Assembly (NCBI GenBank): GCA_020809705.1
Contig: CP085827.1
Location: 3,782,001 to 3,846,000, forward strand
Origin: Calonectria ilicicola
Lineage: Eukaryota; Ascomycota; Sordariomycetes; Hypocreales; Nectriaceae
Reading direction: 5' to 3'
DNA: 64,000 nt
The stretch's first letter is position 1, and each line of letters starts with the position of its first letter. The translations under genes were made by a program, and so were the position numbers. Shown here in pieces: positions 44,957-57,017 of this stretch. The notes under the pieces are model-generated. The model did no database searches. It worked only from the letters and a program-made list of their open reading frames with translations, and was not told the origin of the DNA.

Positions 44957-45860
44957 TCAGTTGTGTGGTTCACAATGTCTTAGATACAAGAAACCATAGA
45001 GATAGATTGTATAGGGGGTCGTCTCTACAAATTTTGATGAGTTTTTCAGAGTTTCGCCGTATTCCTCTACCATTCGTACTCTCTTGTCTCCCAAGATAAG
45101 CGCGAGAATAGCAATGCCTAGCCCATCAAGACGTTCATGCAAACAAAGCCCTAGTTTCTTGGGTTGTTCAAAAGAAAACGGAGGGTTTCTCAGATTTCAA
45201 AATCTCACCCATTTGTATTGGAAGTTCTCAAACGTCTCGAACTGGGCAGGCTGGGACAATGAAGCTGTATTGATAGCAGAGTTCACTTCCCAAAGAGTTT
45301 TCCGGGAAAACATGTTCTCGTTCTCTTTAACGAGTGCCTTTGAACCTCGTTTGTCACCTATTCGATCCCCTGAGTAATGTCTTTGGTCTGACGGTCGATT
45401 GACGGATTATGCTTGTCGGGCAGGGCTCGATAGTTGACCCCCTTGAACGGCTCGAGGAACAGCTTCGTTGATAACGTTAGCACCCATATCTAGAGAGCTA
45501 TCACAATACAATCGAAACTTACCATTCTGTTTGTGCAGGCATCACTGTTGGTTCTGCATGATTAACAGCGGGAGCTAACGCGGCTAGCTCCTGATCTCCT
45601 GAGCTTGGTTGACAAGGGCCTTCTCGGCACGTACCGGTTTAGCTGCCGTAGCATCTACCCGAGACAGATATGAGGGCTTCGTCGTTTGAGCCGCGATCTG
45701 AGGCCAGTCTCGCGCGCGTGGGGATAGCGGTTGATGTATAGAGTCGCAAAGAGAGCAAAGTGAGGCGGGTGGTCTTAGTATTAATCGGCGCCAAAAACTT
45801 CTCTAACGCTCAAATGGACGACTAGATTTGGATTTTCAGGGTTCTCGCTAGCTAGTGTAG
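44957..45860 (-). pseudogene. Frameshifted pseudogene of an unidentified multi-exon fungal gene
   Basis: On the minus strand, coding-like pieces follow one another in changing frames: SENPENPNLVVHLSVREVFG, WPQIAAQTTKPSYLSRVDAT, ELAALAPAVNHAEPTVMPAQ, then after a likely intron SLDMGANVINEAVPRAVQ, GVNYRALPDKHNPSIDRQ, KENENMFSRKTLWEVNSAI and, after a 51-nt intron (45158-45208, donor GTGAGA), KLGLCLHERLDGLGIAILAL and a stop at 44957-44959. One frameshift sits in a run of five G near 45440; another lies near 45380, where a TAG also interrupts the frame (near 45393). At least three frame breaks make this a pseudogene unless the assembly is poor. I do not recognise the parent protein. Confidence 0.55.
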
Positions 45861-48800
45861 GGGATTTACTCACATGGTGGACACAGAGATGCGCCCAGCA
45901 CTGCGGGGAACAGACGAACTACACATTAGCCTAGCTCTCTACGGGGCAAGCGTAGGGCCATAGCTCTAACGCTAAGCTGTGAGGCCTATTTGGTGATGTG
46001 GGCGTGGTTGTTGACATTGCCATGTTGCGATATGGGAACGAAATCAGCGTTCGCTTGTGGGATGTGTTGTGTAGCCCCGTCATCAGATAAAAGATCTAGG
46101 GTCGAATCTCGTCGTTATTATCGAGTCTATTTCGTTTATTCCGGTTTTTTTTTTTTTTTTGGGCCTTACCGCTAGCTGATAAATTCGTGTAATGCCCGCA
46201 GCGACTGTTGGTTCGCACCTTATCAGGGATATGAAGGTGCCACATGAGCCGTTCCTCCTAGCCCAGATTCTGTCGCTCTTTGCTGCTAGCCCGCTAAATG
46301 CCGAATGCATCTGAATCTCAGAAGAGTCAAGGGTAGAGTCTTGGCGGCAAGATGTGCATGTTGCGTTGGCTTCTTGCGTGTTTTCCCCGCGGGCTCGTCG
46401 CGTCCGTTCTCACAGGTTGTTTGGTGAAGGACACCATTGGCAGCGGTAAACGCGTTGGGAAGAAGTCTTCTGCTCATTGGCGTGTAGAATTTGGGCAATT
46501 TTCTGGCCTTGATTCCTAGGCTCAGACAGACAAGTACCATGAACTGGTACATCCGGCCAAGGGTGGGCGGATCGAATGGATGGACGGACGGGGCAGTGGA
46601 AATAGCTGCGCAGAGATCGGCTGGACTTGGGTGGATCTATGTGGGCTTTACTAGGATGCTAGGTCGGCGCCATTCCATGTGGTAGGAAGGACCCCTGCTC
46701 AAAGTGCCAATATATTTCGGGAGGTGCTGTTGGTCGTTTTCCAAACACGTAGGTATCAAGCACCAGTTCGCAACAGGAGTGGGGTGAAAGCGAGGGAAAC
46801 GGGGCTAATCATGGGTGGATGAGAAACAAGCAATGAAAGGGCGCAGAGGAGCTAGGGCCTGCTCTCCTCAAGAAGCAAAGATATATTTGGGTCCAACCCC
46901 CGGGTCCGTAAGTCATGGAGGGAGCCGGCAGGGGCGTCCATCTGGAGAGGTCTGGAGAGGATGTGACTAGTCATTTTATTCTGTGTACAGTATGTGCCGC
47001 GGGGCATATCAGTGCTGATTCTGTCAATAAAATCCAGAGTGAGGTACGTAGCAACGTACAGTACAAATTGCAAGTTATGGCTCTTATTAAAAAGCAATGT
47101 TCGGCTTCGTGGTTGAAACATAGATTAGACGGACCCATCCAATAGTGGCGTCGATCCTTTCCCTACTTCAATTTCAGGTAGCTTTTGATTGACAAATTCT
47201 TTCCAACGTGCAACAAGCCCAGGCCGTATCCGTCCATTCGCGTATCGTTTCCAGGTTGATTTGTCTCAGTCCACCAAGCCACGGACATGCAATTCATCAT
47301 CGTCGTCATGCAACGTCCTAGTGCGTTGACTTGATGCACCTGTGTCGTAGCCTCCCCTGTCTGTGCCTCTCCATATGCCATGGGCCCACCAATCATGACG
47401 TCCTCAACATAGGGTCTCTTGCCCCTTGTCTCCCTCGTCGAAGTCGTCCCGGTAAGACAGCACCCTTGTCAAGGGATGACTGATCAAGGCCTGTGGGGGA
47501 GAGTATTCATAGGTATAGTGCCAAGGCAACAAGGCAGCGGGGCGCCTAACGCGACGACTGAGTGAGGAGAAAAGAGAAATGTAGCCTAACAAAAAAAAAA
47601 TTATGAATCGGAATAGGTTGGGGTGCTGAATGTACCTGACTCGCTCATTTCTCTATAGACTGATCTCCAGGCCCTCGCTCTGACTCCGAATCGGTGTATA
47701 TTCAATTATTCATGCTTTCATGGACAGTCGATGAATAAAGTACACAGTAATTATTCCATCGTCACAACCCCCGGCCTGCAACCTGCGCCAAGGTGGGCCG
47801 GGCAAGAATTGCTACACGCCATTGTGGTATGTACGTACTGTGATGTAGAAAAAGCAAGGAGGGAGTATCAGCACTACCATGTCAAAAAAAAAAAAATATT
47901 CTGAAGGAGGGGTCGGGAACCTGTCGACCCGGGCAAAGTGGACCAGCGCAATCGGCTTTATCGTGCAAACTCGGCCGGAGAATATCTGATGCCCACCAAG
48001 TGGCACACTTCATCACCCCATGTGCGCTCATGCGCTCGAGCCAGCACGGAGAAATCTGGTCGTTCTGCAGCCCACCTCTTGATCTTCAGCTTTGCATTAG
48101 CTCCATCGACGCTCTCACCGGCTCGAACAGTGTTCCTATCCGGTCAACGGCTACGTGGTGGGCGTGGCCGCCCACTCACTGTGAGCCTGCTACCCGGTGA
48201 TTCCCAAGGCTTTTCACCTGAATACCGGGACGACATCCTAATGGAGGCTCGTCACAGGGTATCTGGAACAAAGCAGCATAGCGTAGTCTTCCGGCGGCAT
48301 ATAAATGTCTAACCTGGGCCGCCCAGGAAGTCGAGATGCCATGTACCCCACTCTACGTGTGCAAATGCTGCAACTAGAGCGCTCCTCACACAGCCGTACT
48401 GTGAAAAAGAAAGCAATTTACCTGGCTGAGTGTTGCCAAGACCCGCCTCTCAGCCGTCGCCCTCAGCGTCAAGAGGCCCCGGAGCAAAGCTGTCTCAGTG
48501 GCCCGGCCTATCAATGTAACGATGAGCCGGCGAGCACACCGTGGCTCCTCACGTGTGGGTTTCCTGCGCAGACAACACCATACATCCAGCCAACAGGCGT
48601 ATCAATGAAGCTGCAGGAAGGTCCACAACCTGAGAAGGCAGACATCCCCAAATGTGCATTGGAAGGTGTGGTTCGCATCATGAGCTCAATAACGAAGTTA
48701 GAAACCAGCATAAGCCGTTTTCTTTTTTTGGTTGGTTGCTTTACGCCACCGCAAATTGTGGATGGGATCTATCAAACACGGCAATCAGGGTGGTGTTGAT

Positions 48801-49063
48801 GATCCTCGAGACCCAAACATTCAGACAGTTTGGGGGTGCCCATCCTGTTGCAATGAGAGACTTTCCGTCGAGCTCTCTCCAACAAAATGCCTCTCAATTG
48901 ATATAAAGCTGCTCATTTCCCGCTCTATCCTCCTCATCACCATCCTCATCACTATTCTCATTAACACTTCATCGCCAGCTTCATCATCACCTCCATCCTC
49001 ACCTTCATCACACACAATTTTATACCACTCACTGGTTATTATATCACCTTAAATTTAGCCAAT
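45861..49063. other. Gene-poor accessory DNA
   Basis: About 3.2 kb without a supported gene. T run at 46145-46160, A runs near 47590 and 47884-47896; a GATGG/CATCA-type imperfect repeat at 48930-49000 just before the next gene. Short frames such as 47163-47396 (-) have no recognisable content. Confidence 0.45.
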
Positions 49064-49982
49064 ATGCACACTGTTAACAATATCACTCTGGGTTCATCCA
49101 TGAATTCCGCATACAACCAAAATAACGGCTCTGTTCATAATATGGACATTGTCCTCTCGATCAAACTGCTTCGAGGGAAGCGAGCTGAACCCAAATTTTG
49201 GTCAGGGGTAAACTTGAACCCCAATCAATCATACACACTTCGGCTTGAAGAAGCAGTCTTCATGAATATTTTGAACATTCTGTCTGCTTTCTTTGGACAG
49301 TTGCTCAATGCGCCTCTGCTAAAGGAAAACATCAGAGAGCTAGTGGGCATGGAGAAAGGGGTTGAGGGCCGCGGAGTCCCTCTAGAGAATCTCCTTCCCT
49401 CTGGCAATCCAGGCGGTACTTTTACCGGCTCTGGTGAAATCCGCTTTCGCCCCAAAATCTGTATCATCCGTGGACCAGAGCCTTCCCACTACACTTGTGA
49501 GGATGGGATTCTTATTCTCATCTCGTTGCCTCTGCACATTGCCGGCTTTATCACCGGGATTATGGGAATGATGTATCACAAAGCCAACATCCCGAGTAAG
49601 TCTCAAAGCTCAAGTCTACATTTTAGACCCCTGTAGTCTATAAACCACAGACTTGAATCTAACGGCTCCAGCACATTTCGCAAAGCCAGAGCAGCGAACC
49701 ACTTCAGTGTACCAACGTAGTAAAAGTTACGCCAACGAAATCTTGGTGAGCGCTCCAGCCTGTCTTATTCTTATTATTATTTTATAGACGACTAATCCAC
49801 GAACATAGCCCGCCCCCAAAAACATGTATCACGACATCATCAATCCCCGAATCCAAGACTGTGCGGCCAGCGGTAGCAAACCCCGAGGCTTGGCTTGGCC
49901 GGCATCCAGTGGCCCACTGGGTTTGAGGCCAGATGCTTCCCTCCAACCCTCCTTGGCCTCAATCCCGCCCACTCAACTGTGA
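49064..49982 (+). CDS. Orphan protein with one membrane segment, probably three exons
   Basis: Exon 1 (49064-49595) is the firm part: 177 codons starting MHTVNNITLGSSMNS, with LSIKLLRGKRAEPKFWSGVN, an ELVGMEKGVEGRG stretch, and a hydrophobic segment at about residues 149-170 (ILILISLPLHIAGFITGIMG). It ends in a consensus donor (GTAAGT at 49596) followed by a CTAAC branch and CCAG acceptor, so exon 2 is probably 49672-49745. A second intron (donor GTGAGC) would lead to exon 3 at 49809-49982, for 259 residues in all; this last exon is less certain. No family recognised. The gene stands alone in gene-poor DNA, which suggests a lineage-specific gene; it is otherwise unbroken. Confidence 0.5.
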
Positions 49983-50228
49983 GTATCCCCGCTCTTCTCT
50001 CAGCTGACGCCCCCTGGGTCTAAAACATTGCCTTGCAGGTATGAAAGGCTCTCCTTCGTTCTTACTTTCAAATTTCAGGACGGCATGCTTCTTGCCAGTT
50101 TTGGCTATGGCCAGGTCGGAGGGCACTTTTCCACGCTCGATTCTCAGGCTTCTTCGATGGTTTTCAATCAGCGCTCTGCACTTCGGTTCGTAGTACTCGG
50201 GTTGAAGCTGACGCTTGAAAATGGGCAT
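49959..50228 (-). CDS. Possible small protein or gene fragment, antisense end overlap
   Basis: Minus-strand frame of 89 codons from ATG 50228 with fungal-like codon use: MPIFKRQLQPEYYEPKC, RRSLRIERGKVPSDLAIAKT and HAVLKFESKNEGEPF. The opposite strand is also open here but reads like an antisense shadow (Leu/Phe/Ser-rich). The frame extends upstream without a better start, so it may be the end of a truncated gene. Family unknown; it slightly overlaps the proposed last exon of the 49064 gene. Confidence 0.28.
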   Translation of the reverse strand: MPIFKRQLQPEYYEPKCRALIENHRRSLRIERGKVPSDLAIAKTGKKHAVLKFESKNEGEPFIPARQCFRPRGRQLREERGYSQLSGRD

Positions 50229-50342
50229 CTCTCCCTTTTCGTTGATCTGGCTTCCATCCTTCAGAACCAAGAGCCACGACACACAATTGAGGCAGCTACC
50301 TTCGCTATTTAAGATGCCTAAAATATCTACTTTGAAGTAGGA

Positions 50343-50374
50343 GATAAAGAAAGAAAGAAAGAAAGAAAAAAAAA
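50343..50374. repeat. GAAA tetranucleotide repeat
   Basis: About six GAAA units ending in an A run; simple-sequence DNA. Confidence 0.9.
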
Positions 50375-52610
50375 GTACACTGGGTTTCCCACCACGAGCA
50401 CAGGGCCTGTGGCCTAACCCACCCGCTCCCCCGCCCCCCATCAACCTCCCGTTGTTCTTATTCTGGGGGCCATTTCACCTAAACCAGAGCCTGTGTGGCT
50501 CAATACCAATGCCAAGCTCGGTATTTCATCTGTTTGCGGTTTTAATTTCCGTTCGCTACCAAATTTCTTTAATGTTGATGATGGGAGTCTGATGGCGACG
50601 GCCTGGTATTGCCACTCTTTACACTAGCTAGTTGAATTATACATGATATTGACAGCATTTATTGCTTCATTTAGTGAAATCACTTGTAGTGCTGCTATTT
50701 GCTATCCTCATGTGAGCCTGGAATTCTTCCTTGTCGGGTTGTGGGTGACACCACCACCCGTGGGCTGCCCAAGCCCCTCTGCGTCTCACCGTTCAGGGCC
50801 CAGCACCAGTCACCTACAGGAGACACTCAAGCCACCGAGGGGCGGACTTACTTTATTCGGCCTAAAACAGCTACCTGTCACATCTAGAGAAGCGGAGATG
50901 ACTAGAACAATCAAATGAACGTTGACAAAAGCATGTGCCGGTCGCCTTAATATGCAAGCCAAAAATACGCCTGATACTAACGCATCAGATCTCCCCGCTC
51001 CGGTCCACCCCACGCAGTGAGATGCTCCTCTCTCGGACTGCTACAGCACATGGGATGCGGCACCACGTCATAATGAAGGCCTGCTCATTCCTCGGGATAC
51101 GACCGCAAACACAGGGTGGGTTTCAGCACGAATCCTTGAGCGTGAATGAATACCATATTAGGCTGCGTTTAGGCGGCGCGTCTAGATTCGGATCCGGCCC
51201 TGTTCGAGCCTCTCCACACCTGTGGCGAACAGAGGCTAAGTCTTTTTGAATCAATCTTCGTTTGCCTGTTTTGGCAGAATGGTACAATTCTAGAGATATA
51301 CATACGCGGCTAATTCGATTCAATTTAGCTAGCTGGCTAGCCCCTTCCAGGGTCCGAGCATAATAGTAGCCAGGCCTAGCTCCACCTTGTCTGTCAATCC
51401 TTGTCAACCCTGGTACTTCTAAAGGTCCAATAAAATCAATGGAAACAGCAAGGGGACCACGAGCGTGGGTGCACCAAATTGCATTTGGGGGTGATGGGAT
51501 TGCACAAGACGGCTACCTCCCACCAACATGCCCATCATTAAGGAATTAGGGCCACTCCATCTGGGCGTCCAGGCTAAAACGAACCAGGCGGTAAACAGTG
51601 AAAATCGGCCAGGCAATAAGATGCGCTCTGGCTGGTTGGCTGAGACCTGATGGCATTTTACGCAATGGCTATGCGCCTCGCTATACGTATGTCGCAACTG
51701 ACTGAGACTTTGTCCGCCCACGCAGGAAAAAACAACACCATCCTTCTCATTCACGCTTTGATTCTGTCGGTTTGCAACTAGTGCCCTGCAAAACAGAGAA
51801 TCTAATCACCAAAATATGGGCCTCGGCATGCAGGACATAGCCCCCAAGGCGCCTCGGGCTGATCAGCGCGCTCCCTGTTGCGTCCCTAAGCGGGTGGAAA
51901 CCCCTGATTTTCCCACTACAATGCATCCCGTTCATCCAGTGACAGACGATCATGTGGCAGTCCTTTTGGCAGGTCGCCGTCCGCGGAGCCCATGAGGGGT
52001 GGGATGATGCAGCCAGAACAGGGGTCGTCCTGCAGCCGGCCACTCGCTCTCACACCTAGCCACGCTTCTATTTGATGAACCGTGGGCTGTTGGCAAGCAC
52101 TATTTGCTCTCACCCACCTAGCTCGCACAGAGGATAGCCTTTCTGCCCTGTGCCAGTGTTGCCGGATTGCACTTGGGCCCAGCATCAATCCCTCATGGTG
52201 GTTGAGGCACGACGCGAGGCTCCACGGCTGACTGTGATTGATTACGAATGTCCAAAAAAGATGCCTTGATACTGGCCGCTGCATGGTAATATGGAGTTTA
52301 GGCCCGGATTGCCGATGAAGCTCCCCGTTGCCATGACGTTGTGGTTTCACTGCACTTGCAAGGATGATGATTGTGATGGCTCAAGCCCAGTGGCATTATA
52401 GGCGAGGGAAGGGGCAACATATGGTCCCCGCCGATGCACTGCATTCTAATGGATACCTCTTTCTTTGTTTGTGGAGGCGTAGTGGCACGTACTGTAAAGC
52501 AGTCACTCGCGTGGGAAATTAGCACACCCTCCTCGTAGTGCCGACAGCGAATGCAATCCAGCCCAAAGTCCCAGCCATTACGTCTCCTTCTAACACTGCG
52601 CGAGAAAACA
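50375..52610. other. Gene-poor region with a possible retroelement relic
   Basis: No intact gene. A minus-strand stretch with integrase-like words lies at about 51300-51730 (listed separately). The remainder shows nothing I can support. Confidence 0.45.
51300..51730 (-). mobile_element. Possible decayed integrase fragment of an LTR retroelement
   Basis: One minus-strand frame reads HTYSEAHSHCVKCHQVSANQ, a His-His-Cys-Cys arrangement like the zinc-binding head of retroelement integrases. About 150 bases further on, another frame reads NAIWCTHARGPLAVSIDFIG followed by PL, resembling the VxxDFIGPL start of the integrase core. Frames are broken between and after these patches and no long terminal repeats were found. 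The match rests on short words only. Confidence 0.27.
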
Positions 52611-53610
52611 TCACACCAACACGACCAAGAGCCCAGCCAGGGCGCCGAGCCCTATTCCTGCAGTTGCCGCCGCCGCCGCTCCTGCAGCAGAGACGGACGG
52701 ATGACCCGTCGTAGTCTCGGCAGTCGGCGCCCCTGTCTGCCCAGCCGACACACTCTTTGTGCCTCGAGGGTCCCCATTTGCAGTGAATGAGGGGCCTAAT
52801 GAGACGGACACTTCGCGGCTTGGCTGAAGAGTTTCAATGCTACCGCAGCTGGCACAGCAAACTTTTGCCTGGGAGCATGCCGCATCTACGCTAATTTGAT
52901 GAATAGTTGCTGTCGTCGTTCGGGTAGCTGGGACCAGTGTTTCTCCTGTCGATGTCGAATACTCCACCAGTGCCGCCGTAATAGTAACGGGCCGCGTACG
53001 AACCAAGACTGTCGTGAGGGGTGCGGAAGACCACCATGTCTCTACGATCGTGCTCGTCACTGTTATATCCGCTGAACACGACTGCGAGGTCGATACGCTG
53101 CTAGAGCTGCTCGGAATTACTTCCGCAGACGAGCACGAGGAAACAGATGGGCTCTTTGAGGCTACAGATATTTGAATCGAAGTCGAGGAGGGGGTAGGCG
53201 GAGCGGGTGATTCAGAGTAATCACCGGTCACGCCGCGTATCGTAGAGCAGGACGTAGATATGGCGAGGCTATCGGGAATAACGGACATCGAAGATAGACT
53301 TTGCCTTGAGTCATGTTAGGAATATCATCTCGAACCGAGACATCTCAAGTGCTTACCTAGTTGATGTTGCAAGGGTCAGAACAACGCATCGCTGCGTGCA
53401 AACGGTGGTTTCGGACACGAATAAAGACGATGCCGAAGACGCTCGTGTTACTTCCGCACTTCGGGAAAGCCCGCCAGCACCAAAAGATGTTTCTGCCGTA
53501 GGCACGACGGTGGAATGGCAGCTGGAAAGCGGTGCTCCATCATTAACGTCAATCTCTGTAGCCAGGGAAGCTCCTGCATTCAGGAACCAGACAAGATGTT
53601 TGAACTGCAT
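52611..53610 (-). CDS. Probable GPI-anchored Ser/Thr-rich surface protein, two exons
   Basis: Minus-strand exons 53610-53357 and 53304-52611 flank a 52-nt intron (donor GTAAGC, CTAAC branch) and give 315 residues. The N-terminus MQFKHLVWFLNAGASLA is a plausible signal peptide. The middle is Ser/Thr/Val-rich with regular STxxx runs typical of heavily O-glycosylated wall proteins, and has cysteines at CSQAKVCCASCGS (about residues 221-233). The end is an Ala/Gly-rich region and an uncharged hydrophobic tail (GIGLGALAGLLVVLV) with a Ser/Ala/Gly cleavage region before it, as expected for GPI attachment. Such proteins sit in the plasma membrane or cell wall; the specific role is unknown. It lies isolated in accessory DNA, as cell-surface genes often do. 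Confidence 0.72.
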
Positions 53611-56400
53611 GGTGTTTGTGGGCACGAAGGGCCAATCAATCTCTATCCAGTACGATTGAAAACAGGTCTTCCATTCAATCCAAAAAACCTGGCAATTCTC
53701 GCCTCTATATCATCTCCGACAGGTCTCCTGATGCAACAGTTCAGATTTTGCACCACATCAGTAACCATTAGATGCCACCCACCACTACGCACACTACGAT
53801 GTTTATTCTAGAGGAGTCCAATCGACTCCTGGAAGCACACTTAGCCGATTATCGGCGGCAGAGTACGTTTTACTTTTGACAGTATACCCAAACCAAGCTT
53901 CGTACGACAACTGGGATCACGTTCGGTTCACAGAACACAAAAAAAACGCTGTCGTTGTGACTGTGATCTGGTCGTGTCTCTCACGATGGCAGGTTGAATC
54001 GGCACTGGACCACATATTCTCGACCTATAGAGACTGTAGATCGAGGATGGGAAATCGAGGTTTCGGATGCTTCGTAGGCGTTTCTAACGGGTAGAACGAG
54101 GAATTCGGCGCGAGTGGTTCGATCCATGTCGTAGTTTGACGGTCTCACAGCCCTCGACCGCCGTTAGCAGAGCACCAACGGCCGTATCTCCGGCCAAATC
54201 ATGTTAACTCGGTTGGACGGACTAGTTCCAGGGACCAGCATTCGTGTTCTGCAGTGCCACAACAGGCCTGTCAAAGTCGAAAAATTCAGGGGTCAGCCTC
54301 GAGGAGGTGACCGAAGAGAGAGAAGGGTTACATTCACCCCCAAAATCTCAGCAGACGAGCATGGTAGGAAAACACGCATAGTTTTCAGCAGGCAAATAGT
54401 TGCAGCACCCTCCATCCATCCATCAACCACCAGTGGTCGGGCATCGCGCTGCAGCGTCACGAGTGGGAAATGATTCTCGCCATCCGGCGTGCCTCTCAAA
54501 ATTCAGCAAGTCCAGGCGCGAATATGAGCCAGCTCTCATTGTTTACGGCCCCACGGACGCCTTTTCTTTGTTCAATAACGTTTGCGCTACTGGCGGGTCG
54601 CGCACCTCGTGTTTCCCCTCCATCATCGAACAGTGAATTTGTTTCAGCTCTCGTCTCCTCGCAATGTAGGACCGGCGTGTCAATGTGAATCCCAAACCCG
54701 AGACAAGAAAAAAGTCAGTGTTTTCCCTCTTGTCTGCTCTTCGGATATGCCACGCCAACAGGCGCCCTTCCAGGCAAAGGCATCGACCTTTTTTTTTTTG
54801 GTTTCTCATTTCAGCACGCCCTACTATGTCGATCACCACGACCTTGACAATGTCAATTCAAATGCATGGCTACCGCCCCACCAGCCACTGCTTACACCGG
54901 TCCAGTCGCTGGTCAGTTTTGCTTTTCCGTGGGATGGGGGTGGTGACTCGGGCTTCGCCGGGTGCTCCTCTTGCACATTCATTGCAGCCTAACTAACACA
55001 GGTCGCTGTGCCCAGCTCCAGTGTTTCGTCTTGCATTCCAATAGCTCAACGAATTTTCCTCATTGCTTCCCGCTTCGAGGCGGGACAGCGCCACAGCGCC
55101 TTTAAAGGCACACCGATGATGGAAAGATACGCCAGGGACGGCTCGAGGCCAGAACGAGGTGAAACTTGAGGCTGGATCTCGATGCCATCGTTCCGCGTGC
55201 CTCCTGGTGACCGAGTCCCGTTCTGGTCTCGGTTCCGAAAAGATCGTCGGTCAGATGCCTTGTAGCGGTACAAAATGCAACTCCAAGACCTGCATAATTG
55301 GTGTATTGGATATGGCTTCAGACTAGATTTGGTGGCGCCCATGGGTTTTCCGACAACTTTCGGCGGCGACCTGCCTATCAGAGGATTTCAATCTCAGTCA
55401 AGAAAATACGAGATATCACGCCTCATGATGGTAGTATCTGTCCATTCAACCAGTAGAAATGAGGTATGCGTGGGGTTCAGATGGATACGAAGGATGCAAG
55501 GTGCGTCCTTTTCAGCCGCCCAAGGTCGAATAAGATCCTCGGATTTAAAGCCACAATCAGCCCTACTACAGCCAGGTATACCTTGGTTAGACAATATTTG
55601 ACATCCGTCTTTGCTCGTTGGTCAGTGGACTCGTCATACGTCAGTGGGCTTGTTCGGTGACAGTTTTCAAGCGCAATACACTTGACATGTTAAATCTAGA
55701 GTTATTAAAACACCTATGATATTATCATTTATGATATAATAATGAAAACTCCATCCGTTCCCGCTCTACGCCCGAAAATTACATGTCTTGGGAGTGGGGT
55801 CAAGGGGGAGGAACGGACCAAAGGTAGTTTGCATGCCAGACCGGTGGATCAAGGTTCCAAAACTGAAGCGGGAACGGGAGGAGCCTCTTTTATTGACTTA
55901 GCCGTGGGTCCAGATAAATCTTGATGGGCGCTGACGGCTGCAATATCGAATCCAGGATGCTACCTCTAGAACCAGACCACTGCAATCGCCAACTTGCCCA
56001 CATTCTCTAGGCAATTTCCTAGGCCTATACTTTTTTCTACAATAATTTACTAACGACACAGCTCTCAATAATCGTTTCAGGGTCCTATTTCCAACCAGTA
56101 GCAACCGGAATGTAGTTGACTTTGACCCAATATTCCGGCAACAATTGTGGGTCATATGCCGAATTCAACTCTGTTTCCCTGTGTAAAGAACGGTGTAGAA
56201 GCAATAAACAAACGAATGAAACCCGCGAGCAAGCAAGATGGTTGCCATGTCATGCATGCGTCATGACGTTTCCAGTTCCAGGGGGGCTGGCGATCATGGA
56301 GTGATAGCCAGGATTATTCGAGAAGAAACCCAATCCTTCCTGCTCGAGAAGCGGTCAAATCCGAAACTTGAGCTATCGTATGATCTTCCTTGCAGTTGAA
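53611..56400. other. Gene-poor region
   Basis: About 2.8 kb without a supported coding region. Contains an AT-rich palindromic patch near 55700-55745 (ATGATATTATCATTTATGAT) and unremarkable short frames. Confidence 0.45.
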
Positions 56401-56639
56401 ATGCATCAACGTCTCGGATTTCCCGGTCCCTACAGAGTGGGCCGTTTAAGACAATGACCGAGCTACAACTATCAGATTTTTTTTGGGTCTCAGATGTGAA
56501 GGGATTTCCGAGAGCAGAGATGCTCGCAAAATCCCGCTGCCATGTAGAAGAAAACAAAAGTGGTAAAAAAAAATGGCTGGTTTCACAGAGGGGGACAGAA
56601 AAGACGAGACACCAAGGGCTCGCTTCCACAGCCACTTTA

Positions 56640-57017
56640 CCACCAAATCAATAGAATCAAAGGCATCACACTCGGTTTTTCCCATCTTTTTGAATGCTTC
56701 CGTATCCTTAGCTTTTTAGAATGAAATAAATCCATCGATTGTTTGTCTTCATCAGGGTACTACTAGCTTCGAGGTCTTGTTTTGCCTGGTTCGCCGCTTT
56801 CTCAACCTGAAGGCAACAGGAATGTAAAAACAATAGAGGGAGTCTTACAGGGACCGGACACATGATCAGACATAAAGGCTATTCGTAAAGCGGCATCATA
56901 AATGTGGTAGAAGTTATCAGCATAAATCTGCTCAATTTCGCCATGTCCAGGTTCAGCCATGTGAAAAAGAAGTCGATGAGCAATCAAGTATAGGGTAGCT
57001 GGACAAGAAGTTGACAC
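56640..57017 (-). pseudogene. Possible decayed coding remnant
   Basis: Minus-strand words look protein-like: LIAHRLLFHMAEPGHGEIEQ, IYADNFYHIYDAALRIAFMS, then after a GTAAGA...TTCAG segment EKAANQAKQDLEASSTLMKT, and in another frame AKDTEAFKKMGKTECDAFDS. Phases do not join across the presumed intron and stops intervene, so it is probably a relic. Family unknown. Confidence 0.25.

Noticed and set aside
55700..55745. AT-rich palindromic patch as a possible replication origin or element terminus
   Set aside because: Too short and with no matching partner or flanking duplication nearby; likely simple AT-rich DNA.
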